A stretch of DNA of 64,000 nucleotides, taken from Polynucleobacter sp. MWH-UH2A. Lineage in GTDB: Bacteria; Pseudomonadota; Gammaproteobacteria; Burkholderiales; Burkholderiaceae. Shown piece after piece: positions 9,477-18,593 of the stretch. Position numbers and translations under genes: made by a program. Within the stretch, counting starts at the first letter, position 1. Each line of letters starts with the position of its first letter. The notes below the pieces were generated by a model. The model was not told where the DNA came from, did no database searches, and worked only from the letters and a program-made list of their open reading frames with translations. The stretch spans positions 682,001 to 746,000 of the forward strand of contig NZ_CP061321.1 in assembly GCF_018687195.1 (NCBI RefSeq), read 5' to 3'.

Positions 9477-10268
9477 ATGTTGATTCATCCACAGTTTGAC
9501 CCTGCCGCAATCCGCATTGGTTCCTTTGCGATTCACTGGTATGGGTTGATGTATCTCATGGCATTTGCCCAATTCTTATTGCTAGGTCGTTTGCGTATTC
9601 GCGCGCCACGTTATCAAGCCTTGGGTTGGACCTATAAAGATTTAGAGGATTTACTGTTTGCTGGCGTCTTGGGCGTAGTGCTAGGAGGCCGCATTGGTTA
9701 CACCTTGTTCTATATGCCTGGGTTTTATTTTTCACACCCGCTGAATATATTGAAGATCTGGGAAGGCGGTATGTCTTTCCATGGCGGCCTCTTGGGAGTG
9801 TTAATTGCTTTGCTTTGGTTCGCAAAAAAGAAGGGTACGCAATTTTTTGTTGTGAGTGATTTGGTTGCTCCCTTAGTTCCGTTTGGATTGGCTTTCGGGC
9901 GCCTTGGTAACTTTATTAATGGTGAGCTTTGGGGCAGGCCAACAGATTTGCCTTGGGCGATGGTATTCCCTTTGGTAGATTCCGTGCCGCGTCACCCATC
10001 GCAAATTTATCAATTACTGGGTGAGGGTGTCTTACTTGGTTTAGTTTTATGGATCTACGCAAGCAAGCCTAGAAGAGTGGGGCAAATCTCAGGTCTGTTC
10101 TTGCTGGGCTATGGTTTGTGCCGCTTTTTGGCGGAATACGCTAGAGAGCCTGATGCTTTTCTAGGCCTCTTGGGTCTTGGCTTATCTATGGGTCAGTGGC
10201 TTTGCGTGCCGATGATCGTGTTTGGTATCTATCTAATACAACGCCGGTCGGCGTCTTTGGCTACATAA
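9477..10268 (+). CDS. lgt: Prolipoprotein diacylglyceryl transferase
   Basis: Transfers diacylglycerol from phosphatidylglycerol to the lipobox cysteine of prolipoproteins in the inner membrane. The 263 residues contain about seven membrane segments. Family motifs are [11 protein letters not shown] near residue 97, the Lgt signature [16 protein letters not shown] near 141-156 with its essential Arg and Asn, and HPSQIYQ near 171. It is the last gene of pepA-holC-lgt. A substrate candidate, the lipoprotein at 61223, is in this same window. Confidence 0.97.
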   Translation: MLIHPQFDPAAIRIGSFAIHWYGLMYLMAFAQFLLLGRLRIRAPRYQALGWTYKDLEDLLFAGVLGVVLGGRIGYTLFYMPGFYFSHPLNILKIWEGGMSFHGGLLGVLIALLWFAKKKGTQFFVVSDLVAPLVPFGLAFGRLGNFINGELWGRPTDLPWAMVFPLVDSVPRHPSQIYQLLGEGVLLGLVLWIYASKPRRVGQISGLFLLGYGLCRFLAEYAREPDAFLGLLGLGLSMGQWLCVPMIVFGIYLIQRRSASLAT

Positions 10269-10327
10269 TTTAATAGAGTGCAGTACGATTCTGTTTAATC
10301 TTTGTAGGTTATTAGAGGGTTACTTAA

Positions 10328-11632
10328 ATGCTTGAAAAGCTAGCAAAAGCGCGATATTTCTCACGAGTCACTGGTGCGGTAAATCGTCTGATTTCCGAGC
10401 GAGGTGAGTCAAACGCCTTGAGCATGGCTGATGACGTCTTTAATAACTATCGCAAACTCACTAAAGATCAGCATCTTAAGTTTTTTACTTTCTTATTCGA
10501 GAAATTAAATCCAGACCCTGCTGCTGTAGTGGCAGCAGCGCAAAACTTTTCTAGTGAGGCTAGTGCGCGTAACTATATTAAGTTGCAACGCGTGACTGAG
10601 CCACCACGACAAGAATTATTTCGTCGCCTCAATCGTGCAACCAATGGAACTGCCGACTTAGTTGCAATGCGTCGTGATTTATTGCAACTCTTAGATAAGC
10701 AGCCTGAGTTGACTGCGGTGGATTTTGATTTGCGTCATCTCTTATCTTCTTGGTTTAACCCCGGCTTTCTGAAAATGCATCAGGTGGACTGGAAGTCCCC
10801 AGCAGAAGTCTTGGAAAAGTTGATTCAGCATGAGGCAGTTCATGCCATTGACGGTTGGGATGATCTGCGCAGGCGCCTGCAGCCTGACCGTCGTTGTTTT
10901 GCTTTCTTTCACCCACAGTTGCCCAATGAGCCATTGATCTTCGTTGAGGTCGCTCTGCTCCCTGAAATTCCTGCAGTCATTACCCCTTTGGTGGATAAAA
11001 AAGCGGAGACTGTGCACCAAACCTCTCAATACAAAGTTGCTGCCTTCTACTCCATTAGTAACTGCGAACCCGGTTTACGTGGCGTCTCGATGGGGAATTT
11101 CTTAATTAAGCGCGTCGCCGAGAAATTGCATGCCGAATTCCCTGGAATTAAAACCTTTGTAACACTTTCTCCTATTCCAGGATTTATGGACTGGGTTGCT
11201 GCGGGCGCTGATATTAGTGATGAGAAAACGGGCGTGCAATTAAAGCCAGCCGTTCGATTAGCTCGAGAGCAATCTTTGGAGGTGTTAGATCTTGCTAAGC
11301 GATCCTGGGCTGAGCGACTGAGTGCTGGATGGCATCCCGATTCCGCGACAGAAAAAGAAAAGTCCGCTTTGCTTTGTCTTGCCAGTATTTATTTGGCCTT
11401 GGGATCAGCTGGCAGAAACGGTAATCCAGTAGCTAAATTTCATTTGGGTAATGGCGCTAAATTGCATCAAATTAATTGGGCGGGGGATTTATCGCGCAAA
11501 GGCTTGCGCCAATCAGCCTCTTTGATGGTCAATTATTTATATGATCTCTCTTCTGTTGAAGAGAATCATGAGCGATTTACTCATGGAGAAATTGATTATT
11601 CACGTGCGGTAGGGCGTTTAATGCAGTTGTAA
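10328..11632 (+). CDS. mcd: Malonyl-CoA decarboxylase
   Basis: Decarboxylates malonyl-CoA to acetyl-CoA. The 434 residues start with the helical N-terminal domain (ISERGESNALSMADDVFNNYRKL near residues 21-43) and continue into a GNAT-like catalytic domain. TLSPIPGFMDW near residue 278 contains the catalytic Ser, and THGEIDYS near 417 contains the catalytic His of the MCD family. There is no targeting extension. With the binding protein and malonyl-CoA synthetase just downstream it forms a malonate route: malonate to malonyl-CoA to acetyl-CoA. This cluster lacks the usual adjacent GntR regulator (MatR). Confidence 0.94.
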   Translation: MLEKLAKARYFSRVTGAVNRLISERGESNALSMADDVFNNYRKLTKDQHLKFFTFLFEKLNPDPAAVVAAAQNFSSEASARNYIKLQRVTEPPRQELFRRLNRATNGTADLVAMRRDLLQLLDKQPELTAVDFDLRHLLSSWFNPGFLKMHQVDWKSPAEVLEKLIQHEAVHAIDGWDDLRRRLQPDRRCFAFFHPQLPNEPLIFVEVALLPEIPAVITPLVDKKAETVHQTSQYKVAAFYSISNCEPGLRGVSMGNFLIKRVAEKLHAEFPGIKTFVTLSPIPGFMDWVAAGADISDEKTGVQLKPAVRLAREQSLEVLDLAKRSWAERLSAGWHPDSATEKEKSALLCLASIYLALGSAGRNGNPVAKFHLGNGAKLHQINWAGDLSRKGLRQSASLMVNYLYDLSSVEENHERFTHGEIDYSRAVGRLMQL

Positions 11633-11779
11633 GCGTGAAATAGCGGGAGATGTTTCCAGAGGAAAATTTGAGGTATTCGTTCTAAAATGCCAAAAGCGCA
11701 GGAACGACATGTCCCAAAGCAGTATTGCGGTTGTATATAAAAAATATAAAGATCGATGTAGGCTACGGAGGAGTACAAA

Positions 11780-12763
11780 ATGATGAAGTATTTAACATTA
11801 ATGACCTGGTTTAAAAAGGTTCTGCTAATTGCGTGTTTGACCCCTATGGTCGCAATCGCGCAAGATTGGCCAAATAAGCCCATTACATTTATTGTTCCTT
11901 TCCCTGCTGGCGGGGGAACAGATGCTTTTGCAAGACCCTTAGCGGCGCAATTGACAAAACAGTTGGGCAAACAAATTGTGATTGATAACCGTGGTGGTGC
12001 CGGTGGCACATTGGGTGCCTCAATCGCAGCAAAAGCAGCGCCAGATGGTTATACATTCTTTATGGGCGCCGCTCACCATGCGATTGCTCCTGCTATGTAC
12101 CCCGCATTGGATTACGACATCGAAAAGAGTTTTGTTCCTGTGGCAATGGTTGCTAATCCACCGCAGGTAATCGTGGTGAATCCTAAGAATGTACAAGTCA
12201 GAAGCCTGAAAGAATTTATTGATCTGCTGAAAAAGAATCCAGGTAAATTTAATTACGCTAGTGCTGGAAATGGCTCCTCTCACCATTTGGCTGGGGAGCA
12301 ATTTAAGATGCTGACGAAAACTTTCATTACGCATATTCCTTACCGCGGCGCTGGGCCCGCAATGCAGGATCTGATTGCGGGGCAGGTTGATGTCGAGTTT
12401 GACGGACTAGGATCATCTGCAGCGCAGATTAAGAATGGCTCAATTGTTGCTTTAGCAGTTGCATCTCAAAAGCGTGCTCCTGGCTTTCCTTCAATTCCTA
12501 CTGCGGCTGAAGCGGGTTTAGTCGGTTATGAGGTTTCCACTTGGTATGGTCTATTTGCTCCAAAGGGAACACCACAGCCAATTATTGACAAAATGATTGT
12601 TGAAGTACAAAAAGCAATTAATACCCCTGACTTGAAAACAATCTGGACTAACAATGGCTCAGATACTCCGAATATGTCAGGCGATGCTTTTGGCAAATTT
12701 GTGGCAGCTGACATTAAACGTTGGGCGGCTGTAGCAAAAGCATCGGGTGCGAAATTAGATTAA
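11780..12763 (+). CDS. Bug/TctC-family periplasmic solute-binding protein
   Basis: Tripartite-tricarboxylate-type extracytoplasmic binding protein; this family binds carboxylates and related anions. A signal peptide covers about residues 1-28, ending at a likely AIA-Q cleavage site. The mature start WPNKPITFIVPFPAGGGTDAFARP is the family hallmark, and the second ligand-loop block HIPYRGAGPAMQDLIAGQVD appears near residue 178. A good GGAGG ribosome site precedes the ATG. No TctA or TctB membrane subunits are adjacent, as is usual for Bug proteins in Burkholderiales. Its place between mcd and matB suggests malonate or a related acid as ligand, which is an inference. Confidence 0.9.
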   Translation: MMKYLTLMTWFKKVLLIACLTPMVAIAQDWPNKPITFIVPFPAGGGTDAFARPLAAQLTKQLGKQIVIDNRGGAGGTLGASIAAKAAPDGYTFFMGAAHHAIAPAMYPALDYDIEKSFVPVAMVANPPQVIVVNPKNVQVRSLKEFIDLLKKNPGKFNYASAGNGSSHHLAGEQFKMLTKTFITHIPYRGAGPAMQDLIAGQVDVEFDGLGSSAAQIKNGSIVALAVASQKRAPGFPSIPTAAEAGLVGYEVSTWYGLFAPKGTPQPIIDKMIVEVQKAINTPDLKTIWTNNGSDTPNMSGDAFGKFVAADIKRWAAVAKASGAKLD

Positions 12764-12799
12764 TACTTCATTCTTAAAATTGTTTAATTAGAGGCTTCA

Positions 12800-14323
12800 A
12801 TGAATTTGTATTCAGTATTGGAAAAAGGCTTTCCAAAAGATAAATCAGCCTGCGCGATTGAAACCCATGATGGTTTGTATTACTCCTGGAGTGATTTAGA
12901 GCGTGCTACTGCCAAGCTGGCAAATTTATTAAAGAGCTTGAAGCTCCCGGCTGGTGCTCGAGTCGCAGTCCAGGTTGAGAAATCTCCGGAAGCTCTCTTC
13001 TTATATTTGGCAACCATCCGTGCTGGTTATGTTTATTTGCCGCTCAATACCGCTTATCAAGCAGCTGAGATGCAATATTTCATTGAGAATGCTGAGCCTG
13101 CATTAGTGGTGTGCAGTAGCAAGAACTATTCCTGGGTATCGAAAGTTGCTTCTAAAGCGGGAACCAAACATGTTCTCACCTTAGATGATGATCGTACGGG
13201 TAGCTTGCTCGAGCGTGCGGGTAAGTTGAGCGATGTATTTAAGACAGTTGCCACTAAAGATGATGATTTGGCTGCCATCCTGTATACCTCTGGTACTACA
13301 GGGCGTAGCAAAGGCGCGATGTTGACCCACAAGAACTTGTATAGCAATGCCCAGGTATTGCAAAAGTATTGGGGTTGGATAAAAGGCGATGTACTTTTGC
13401 ATGCTTTGCCTATTTTCCACGTACACGGTCTTTTTGTGGCGGCACATGGTGCATTGATCAACGGTAGCAAGATGATTTGGTTACCACGCTTAGACGTATC
13501 GCAGTTAATCCATCACATGCCAAAGTCCACTGTATTAATGGGTGTACCCACTTTCTATGTGCGCCTGTTGGCTGATAAAGGATTTACGAAGAAGGTAACC
13601 CGCAATATGCGCCTGTTTATTTCAGGATCTGCACCATTGCTGACTGAAACCTTTAATACCTTCAAAAAGGTGATTGGACAGCCGATATTGGAGCGCTACG
13701 GCATGAGTGAGACCGTGATGTTGGTTTCCAATCCATACAAAGGTGCACGTGTAGGCGGCTCTGTTGGTTTGCCATTGCCGGGCGTGAAGGTGCGTGTAGT
13801 CAATGAAAACAATAAGCCCTGTGGTGTAAATGAAATCGGCAGCATTCAGGTAAAAGGCCCAAATATATTTAAGGGCTACTGGCGTATGCCGGAAAAGACC
13901 GCAGAAGAATTTACTAAGGACGGTTGGTTTAAGACTGGTGACGTAGGTCGCTGGGGCGGAGAAGCAAATGGCGGCAAAGCTCCAAACGATTACTTATGCA
14001 TCGTTGGTCGTAGTAAAGACTTGATTATTTCTGGTGGATACAACGTATATCCAAAAGAAATTGAAGGCTTTATTGATGATATGGATGGCGTTGATGAGAG
14101 CGCCGTGATCGGTATTCCGCATCCTGATTTTGGTGAAGCAGTTATGGCAATCGTTGTGCCTAAGAAGGGCGCTAAATTAAATTCCGAAGCGATGATCGCC
14201 ACTCTAAAAACTCAGATTGCGAACTTTAAGATACCTAAGCGCTTGGAGATTGTTGCAGATTTACCTCGTAATGCGATGGGTAAAGTGCAGAAGAATATTC
14301 TGCGCCAGCAATACAGTAGTTAA
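12800..14323 (+). CDS. matB: Malonyl-CoA synthetase (acyl-CoA synthetase, MatB-like)
   Basis: ATP-dependent ligase of the ANL superfamily; context and size (507 residues) indicate malonate to malonyl-CoA. The AMP-binding loop AAILYTSGTTGRSKGAMLTH is near residues 162-181, ERYGMSET near 299, GWFKTGDVGRW near 374, and the C-terminal catalytic Lys in PRNAMGKVQKN near 493. It begins 36 bases after the binding-protein gene. The pairing with malonyl-CoA decarboxylase supports the malonate assignment. Methylmalonate or another short dicarboxylate cannot be excluded from sequence alone. Confidence 0.88.
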   Translation: MNLYSVLEKGFPKDKSACAIETHDGLYYSWSDLERATAKLANLLKSLKLPAGARVAVQVEKSPEALFLYLATIRAGYVYLPLNTAYQAAEMQYFIENAEPALVVCSSKNYSWVSKVASKAGTKHVLTLDDDRTGSLLERAGKLSDVFKTVATKDDDLAAILYTSGTTGRSKGAMLTHKNLYSNAQVLQKYWGWIKGDVLLHALPIFHVHGLFVAAHGALINGSKMIWLPRLDVSQLIHHMPKSTVLMGVPTFYVRLLADKGFTKKVTRNMRLFISGSAPLLTETFNTFKKVIGQPILERYGMSETVMLVSNPYKGARVGGSVGLPLPGVKVRVVNENNKPCGVNEIGSIQVKGPNIFKGYWRMPEKTAEEFTKDGWFKTGDVGRWGGEANGGKAPNDYLCIVGRSKDLIISGGYNVYPKEIEGFIDDMDGVDESAVIGIPHPDFGEAVMAIVVPKKGAKLNSEAMIATLKTQIANFKIPKRLEIVADLPRNAMGKVQKNILRQQYSS

Positions 14324-14337
14324 TAAACTAGAGCTGT

Positions 14338-15156
14338 TTAGAAACCAAATGCCTTGCGGCTTTCATTGAACATGAAGGCTGCAAGGAAAAACAGCATGAT
14401 GCCAAAGACGCGTTTGAGTTGAGCGACGTTCAGTTTCCTGGCCATCTTGGCACCAAAGGGGGCTGTAAAGATACTTACGATCACAATGCAGGCTACTGCA
14501 GGTAAATAAACAAATCCCATTGAGCCTTCTGGAAGATTGGGGTTGCCCCAGCTGCCATACATATAACCAAGAGTTGCAGCCATTGCGACTGGAAGTCCCA
14601 GGCCTGAAGAGGTTGCCATTGCTGTGTGGGGCTTTACATTGCACCAAAGCATAAATGGCACGGTAATAAAGGCGCCACCTGCGCCAACCAAGCTAGCTAA
14701 AGCGCCGGCGAAGGCACCAAAGGAGAAAAGACCAATAACGCCAGGTAGATCTCTGCCTGCGGTAGGTTTTTTATTCAACAGCATCTGAATCGATGTGTAG
14801 ACAATGAAGATGGCAAAGAATAATGAAAGCCAAGAAGTCTTAAGTGCTTCAAATAATTCACTGCCACCAATGAGGCCACCAAAAACCATTCCGGGGCTAA
14901 GTGCGGCAACGAGCTTCCAATCAATTGAGCCATGTTTATGGTGAGCCCAAATTGCTGAAGAGGTAGTAAACAAAATCGTAGCCATGCCTGTAGCAATAGC
15001 CATGTGCACAATCACCTCTTGATTAAAGCCGAGGTGATTAAAAACAAGGATCATGAACGGCACCAAGATCATGCCGCCACCAATGCCCAGAAGTCCCGCT
15101 AAAAATCCAGAGATGCTTCCGCAAAGCATCAGCATCAAGATATCGCTTAGTAACAT
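14338..15156 (-). CDS. TauE/SafE-family membrane permease
   Basis: Eight-helix membrane protein of the family that includes sulfite, sulfonate and sulfoacetate exporters. The 272 residues contain the two repeated halves typical of the family: GFLAGLLGIGGGMILVPF near residue 17 and GALASLVGAGGAFITVPF near 155. It faces matB tail to tail with a 14-base gap and lies directly downstream of the 6S RNA on the minus strand. The substrate cannot be assigned. Organosulfonates are typical, but small organic anions are also possible for this family. Confidence 0.88.
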   Translation of the reverse strand: MLLSDILMLMLCGSISGFLAGLLGIGGGMILVPFMILVFNHLGFNQEVIVHMAIATGMATILFTTSSAIWAHHKHGSIDWKLVAALSPGMVFGGLIGGSELFEALKTSWLSLFFAIFIVYTSIQMLLNKKPTAGRDLPGVIGLFSFGAFAGALASLVGAGGAFITVPFMLWCNVKPHTAMATSSGLGLPVAMAATLGYMYGSWGNPNLPEGSMGFVYLPAVACIVIVSIFTAPFGAKMARKLNVAQLKRVFGIMLFFLAAFMFNESRKAFGF

Positions 15157-15161
15157 GAATT

Positions 15162-15372
15162 CCCCGCCTTAGCCGCTAGGCCGTCATCCTGAACCCAAAG
15201 GTTCAAGGTGGAACGGCTACTTTGTTTCGGGTGCATTAAGGAACTCAGGGAGTAACCAAGTCTAAGTTGGTACTGTGAACTCGCAAAACGCTCACGCCCA
15301 CAAGGTAAAGATCGTTCCGGATGCTTGCGCATCGGTTCAAGGAACTATTGGCCTTGGCGAACCAGGCAGGGA
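15162..15372 (-). ncRNA. ssrS: 6S RNA
   Basis: Regulatory RNA that binds sigma-70 RNA polymerase as an open-promoter mimic. Reading the minus strand, the 3' part holds CACCTTGAACC and GGGTTCA followed by a GGCC-rich strand, matching the conserved E. coli 3' hairpin as I remember it. The 5' part has GTTCGCCAAGG and AGTTCCTTGAACCGAT, which lines up with the E. coli 5' region. The terminal stem pairs 15350-15371 with 15162-15182. Position beside zapA is conserved in proteobacteria. The ends are estimated from this pairing. The length of about 210 nt is slightly long, and the 5' arm overlaps the zapA coding end. Confidence 0.85.
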
Positions 15373-15690
15373 AAGGGTTTGCATCAAAGTGTCTACCTGC
15401 TCCTCAAGACCGCGAATCTCTGCTTGAAGACGAGTAACTTCATCGGAGCTCACATTCGAAGAAGGACTTTGTTGCGTTTGATTATTTTGTAACTTAATTA
15501 GATCGCCAGCAATTTTGAGAGCGGCCATCATGCTAGCGCGCTCAATACTGCGATTGCCACCGCTAATCGCCAGTTGAATTTGTTCATCAACCAATACACA
15601 GGCTGCACGAAGCAGTGGTTCATGTTCTGCGCTGGTGGCTAGAGTGATCTTCTGACCGGCAAGAGTTACTTCAATGCGTTGTTGGCTCAC
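15337..15690 (-). CDS. zapA: Cell division protein ZapA
   Basis: Z-ring accessory protein that bundles FtsZ. The recognisable domain starts SQQRIEVTLAGQKITLAT and continues with EPLLRAACVLVDEQI and the helix SIERASMMAALKIAGDLIKLQ, then a C-terminal coiled coil near residues 75-110. I choose the GTG at 15688-15690 because the protein family starts here and GAGG lies about seven bases upstream. An upstream ATG at 15750 would place 20 unrelated residues inside the preceding gene. With the GTG start it overlaps the coiled-coil gene by 20 bases and ends inside the 6S RNA. Confidence 0.9.
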   Translation of the reverse strand: MSQQRIEVTLAGQKITLATSAEHEPLLRAACVLVDEQIQLAISGGNRSIERASMMAALKIAGDLIKLQNNQTQQSPSSNVSSDEVTRLQAEIRGLEEQVDTLMQTLSLPGSPRPIVP

Positions 15691-15943
15691 TGTCGTCCTC
15701 TGGATTGGTTGTTGGAATTGTTTCGCCAAGTAAATTGAGTTGGCGTCCATCGTTTTGCTCAGGCAAACGACTCAAGATACGTTGTACTCGCTTTTGAGCA
15801 TCCTCAATCTTGCCCTCAAGTTGCACACGACTCTGTGTCAGATTACGCACAGCATCTTGAATGAGAGAAATCTTTTCAGACAAACGCTGAAGTGACGTAC
15901 TCAGGTCATCAAGACTGGGAGGTAGGGAGGTTGGCTCGCTCAT
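15671..15943 (-). CDS. Small coiled-coil protein upstream of zapA
   Basis: A 90-residue hydrophilic protein. Residues about 8-62 form a strong coiled coil (LDDLSTSLQRLSEKISLIQDA onward, heptad Leu/Ile spacing); the C-terminus is acidic. It is translated into zapA with overlap, and small coiled-coil proteins in this place are common in proteobacteria. A ZapB-like role at the division septum is plausible from context, but I see no specific family motif. Confidence 0.75.
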   Translation of the reverse strand: MSEPTSLPPSLDDLSTSLQRLSEKISLIQDAVRNLTQSRVQLEGKIEDAQKRVQRILSRLPEQNDGRQLNLLGETIPTTNPEDDSEPTTH

Positions 15944-16034
15944 ATGGGCATTGTAGCCTTAGGCGCAGACGAATGGCGTGATCTCAGTTTGGAGGCTAAA
16001 GGAGCAGTCCAAACCGAGTCTATCGCTGAATTGA

Positions 16035-18152
16035 TTAATTAAAGCTGTATTTTAATGTTGCGTAAATTGATCTAGGTTCGCTAGGGTAGTAAGAGTACTT
16101 ACTTGAGACATTACTCGGTGCAGTTCCGTAGGTAGAGTATTGTGCGTTACCCACATTCTTGATAGTAAAACGGGCTTCTAAAGCCTGAAATTTATAGGAT
16201 GTAAAAATATCTCCTACAACATATGAAGGCATTACAGGAGAGGCGCTGTAATAACTTGGGCCAGTATCGTAGTGTTGATTGCTTACGTAGTTTACAACTC
16301 CACCCAGAGTCCAATTGCTTGTAATCATATAGTTTGCTCTAGCGTTGAGAAGTGTGTCTGGAACTATAGGAATTGCATTTCCCGAATATGGGCCGTTGGC
16401 ATAATATGATTTTTGATACTTTCCACCAGCTCCAATATTCCATGAGGTTCCTAGGTTAGATGCTATATCGAATAAAACGCCAGTGCGGTTAGTTTGGTAT
16501 GGAGAATTGTAGTTATAACCAGTTGCTGGGTTATAACTAATTTCATTTTGCGTCATTGATTTAAAAAGCGACGAAGTTAGTCGAGAGCCCAACATCGTCC
16601 AGTTGCCACCAATTTCATAGGTTTGGGTAGTTTGTGGTTGTAGGATTCCGCTAAAAACCATAGTGGTTGTGTAATTGGGAGGTGGTCCATATGAAAATCC
16701 CCAGTACTCATCAATGTTTGGAAATCTAAACGATTGATTCCATTTGATGTACGCCCTTTGGCCAGGGAGGTAATTGGCATTTAATGCAACATCTCCAGCA
16801 TTGGCGGAATATTGTTGATTATTGGTTACAGTGCCATTCGCCGCAGAAATTGATGTGCTCGATGTTGAGGCTTGTTGTACTTGTCTTCGAAATCCACCGC
16901 TTGCTTCGAATATCTTATTGAAAGGTACTTTTTGGATTATGTAGACTGAATTATTGATTTGAGTTGCGCTTTGTGAGTCACTAATTAAGTTGTTGTAGTA
17001 AGTACCTCCGTTATCTGCTTGGTTTGCAAGAATAGTTGATTGAGATTGTGGGCTGTAACTATTGCTTCCGGCTTGATTTGCTTTTGAGAAATCGTAGCCA
17101 ACTATAGTGGTGCCTATATTGGAAATATTTGCTTTAATTCGGGGTGACACTGCAAGTTGCCAGCCTTGAAGTTTATTGTTCATTGCTGAGCCCGCGGTAT
17201 ATGCGTCAGCAAAGTAATCTGCTTGGGGTGTGTAAGCGAATGTAGTTTTTTTGTTGTATGAAGTATCAAGCTCTGCAACAAAATTCTCATCTATTGTTTT
17301 CGTAAGCCCCTGTCTAAATCCTGAATTATTTGTAGTCAAATTATTTCCAGCATTTTGTGGTCGGACTGATAGTGGGTTGCCAGACCCAACAAGTCCAACC
17401 ACTGGACTTGCTAGTTGTGAGTTTGTATAGGCGTAATAAACATCGAAAAATAATCGATCCCCATTTCCTAGGTTCTGCGAAATTTTTCCATCTATCGAAT
17501 ATGCGTTTGCGGCGGTGTTGGGTCTCCATCCATTTGTATTTGATGTATTTGCACTGAGCTGATAAGTCGTCTCACCAACGGCATTTTTAAAAACAGCATT
17601 ATTGATGGAGGTTCCCCAACTGCCATAAGTGGTGGATGCCTGATTAATGCTTTTTTTGCCGCCATTAGTGATGATATTTATAACGCCACCGACAGCGCCG
17701 TTACCGTACTGCACACTGGCGCCCCCTTGAAGTATTTCGATGCGTTCAATGGAGTCGATTGGAATGGATTCCCAATCGATGTTTCCTGAGTCAATAGGAT
17801 TTATGCGAATGCCATCCACCAAAACGGCGGTCGTACTGTTGCCTGTAGGGCCAAATCCACCCATATCAACCGAGGCATCTAAATTTAATGAGCTTGAATT
17901 TAATCCTGAAACGCGTAGACCACCAATTTGTGAGAGTACTTGAGGGATTGTGTTCGAGCTTGAATTTTCAATTTCCTCGCGGGTGATGATATTTACATTT
18001 GCCGGCACCTCATTTAAGTTTTCTGCAAAACGTGATCCAGTGACTATGACTGTTGACTGAGAGTTTTGTGCGAATGTATTGCTGGGGCTTATGAGTGAAT
18101 ATGCAATGCCACAAAGCAAGGCAATTTTCTTCTTACTGAACTGCTGTTTCAT
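16035..18152 (-). CDS. btuB: TonB-dependent receptor, BtuB-like (cobalamin uptake)
   Basis: Outer-membrane beta-barrel receptor. I start at the ATG giving MKQQFSKKKIALLCG, which begins a proper signal peptide of about 28 residues; a longer GTG start at 18185 would add 11 residues before it. The TonB-box/plug entry is QSTVIVTGSRF near residue 32, then the plug (VLVDGIRINP; ERIEILQGGASVQYGNGAVGGVINI), then about 22 strands rich in Asn, Ser and Tyr, ending in aromatic YSFN. The upstream cobalamin riboswitch makes vitamin B12 or another corrinoid the likely ligand. No BtuCDF genes are adjacent. Confidence 0.9.
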   Translation of the reverse strand: MKQQFSKKKIALLCGIAYSLISPSNTFAQNSQSTVIVTGSRFAENLNEVPANVNIITREEIENSSSNTIPQVLSQIGGLRVSGLNSSSLNLDASVDMGGFGPTGNSTTAVLVDGIRINPIDSGNIDWESIPIDSIERIEILQGGASVQYGNGAVGGVINIITNGGKKSINQASTTYGSWGTSINNAVFKNAVGETTYQLSANTSNTNGWRPNTAANAYSIDGKISQNLGNGDRLFFDVYYAYTNSQLASPVVGLVGSGNPLSVRPQNAGNNLTTNNSGFRQGLTKTIDENFVAELDTSYNKKTTFAYTPQADYFADAYTAGSAMNNKLQGWQLAVSPRIKANISNIGTTIVGYDFSKANQAGSNSYSPQSQSTILANQADNGGTYYNNLISDSQSATQINNSVYIIQKVPFNKIFEASGGFRRQVQQASTSSTSISAANGTVTNNQQYSANAGDVALNANYLPGQRAYIKWNQSFRFPNIDEYWGFSYGPPPNYTTTMVFSGILQPQTTQTYEIGGNWTMLGSRLTSSLFKSMTQNEISYNPATGYNYNSPYQTNRTGVLFDIASNLGTSWNIGAGGKYQKSYYANGPYSGNAIPIVPDTLLNARANYMITSNWTLGGVVNYVSNQHYDTGPSYYSASPVMPSYVVGDIFTSYKFQALEARFTIKNVGNAQYSTYGTAPSNVSSKYSYYPSEPRSIYATLKYSFN

Positions 18153-18299
18153 TTTTAACTTTCTGTTGTCGAATACCTGGCTCACTTCCCCGTAAGCTGG
18201 GTCGAACAGAATTTCTTGTGCAGGAGATTGGCGTCAATTGGGCGTCAGATCGCAAGATAGGGCGCTGTCATCGGCGCGCGAAGTTCCCCGTCCGCAAAA

Positions 18300-18495
18300 T
18301 TCCACCTGTCTTGGCCGGTATCCGGGCTAGTAAATCTCAGAACCTGGCCTTCCCATGCGATTGACGCGCACAGTGGCGTTTTCAGATTCCTGACCTCTTC
18401 AAGTGTTTATAAAAGAGGCATTTACTTACCGTTGCGGGGGCAGCACACGTTTAGTGTTTCCCGTTTAACCCTATTGCATTGCAATATGGCACCAC
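18300..18495 (-). promoter_or_regulatory. Cobalamin riboswitch
   Basis: On the minus strand the leader contains, in order, GGTGCC, GGGTTAAACGGGAA, GTGCTGCCCCCGCAACGGTAA, CGCCACTGTGCG, ATGGGAAGGCC and AGCCCGGATACCGGCC. These are the conserved cobalamin-aptamer core blocks and B12 box. It ends about 150 bases before the btuB-like start, leaving room for an expression platform. Binding adenosyl- or other cobalamin would shut down receptor synthesis. Ends are approximate. Confidence 0.95.
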
Positions 18496-18593
18496 GACCC
18501 CGCAATTCTAGCCTATCTTGCTGGGGTTTTAGGCTGAAATGCCCGCTTTTTGTGCCAAAAAAGCCTACAATATGGGTCTAGGATGAAGGATTC

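Noticed and set aside
18186-18300. Additional small RNA between the riboswitch and the btuB-like gene
   Set aside because: The stretch is best explained as the expression platform and leader; no separate promoter or terminator is visible.
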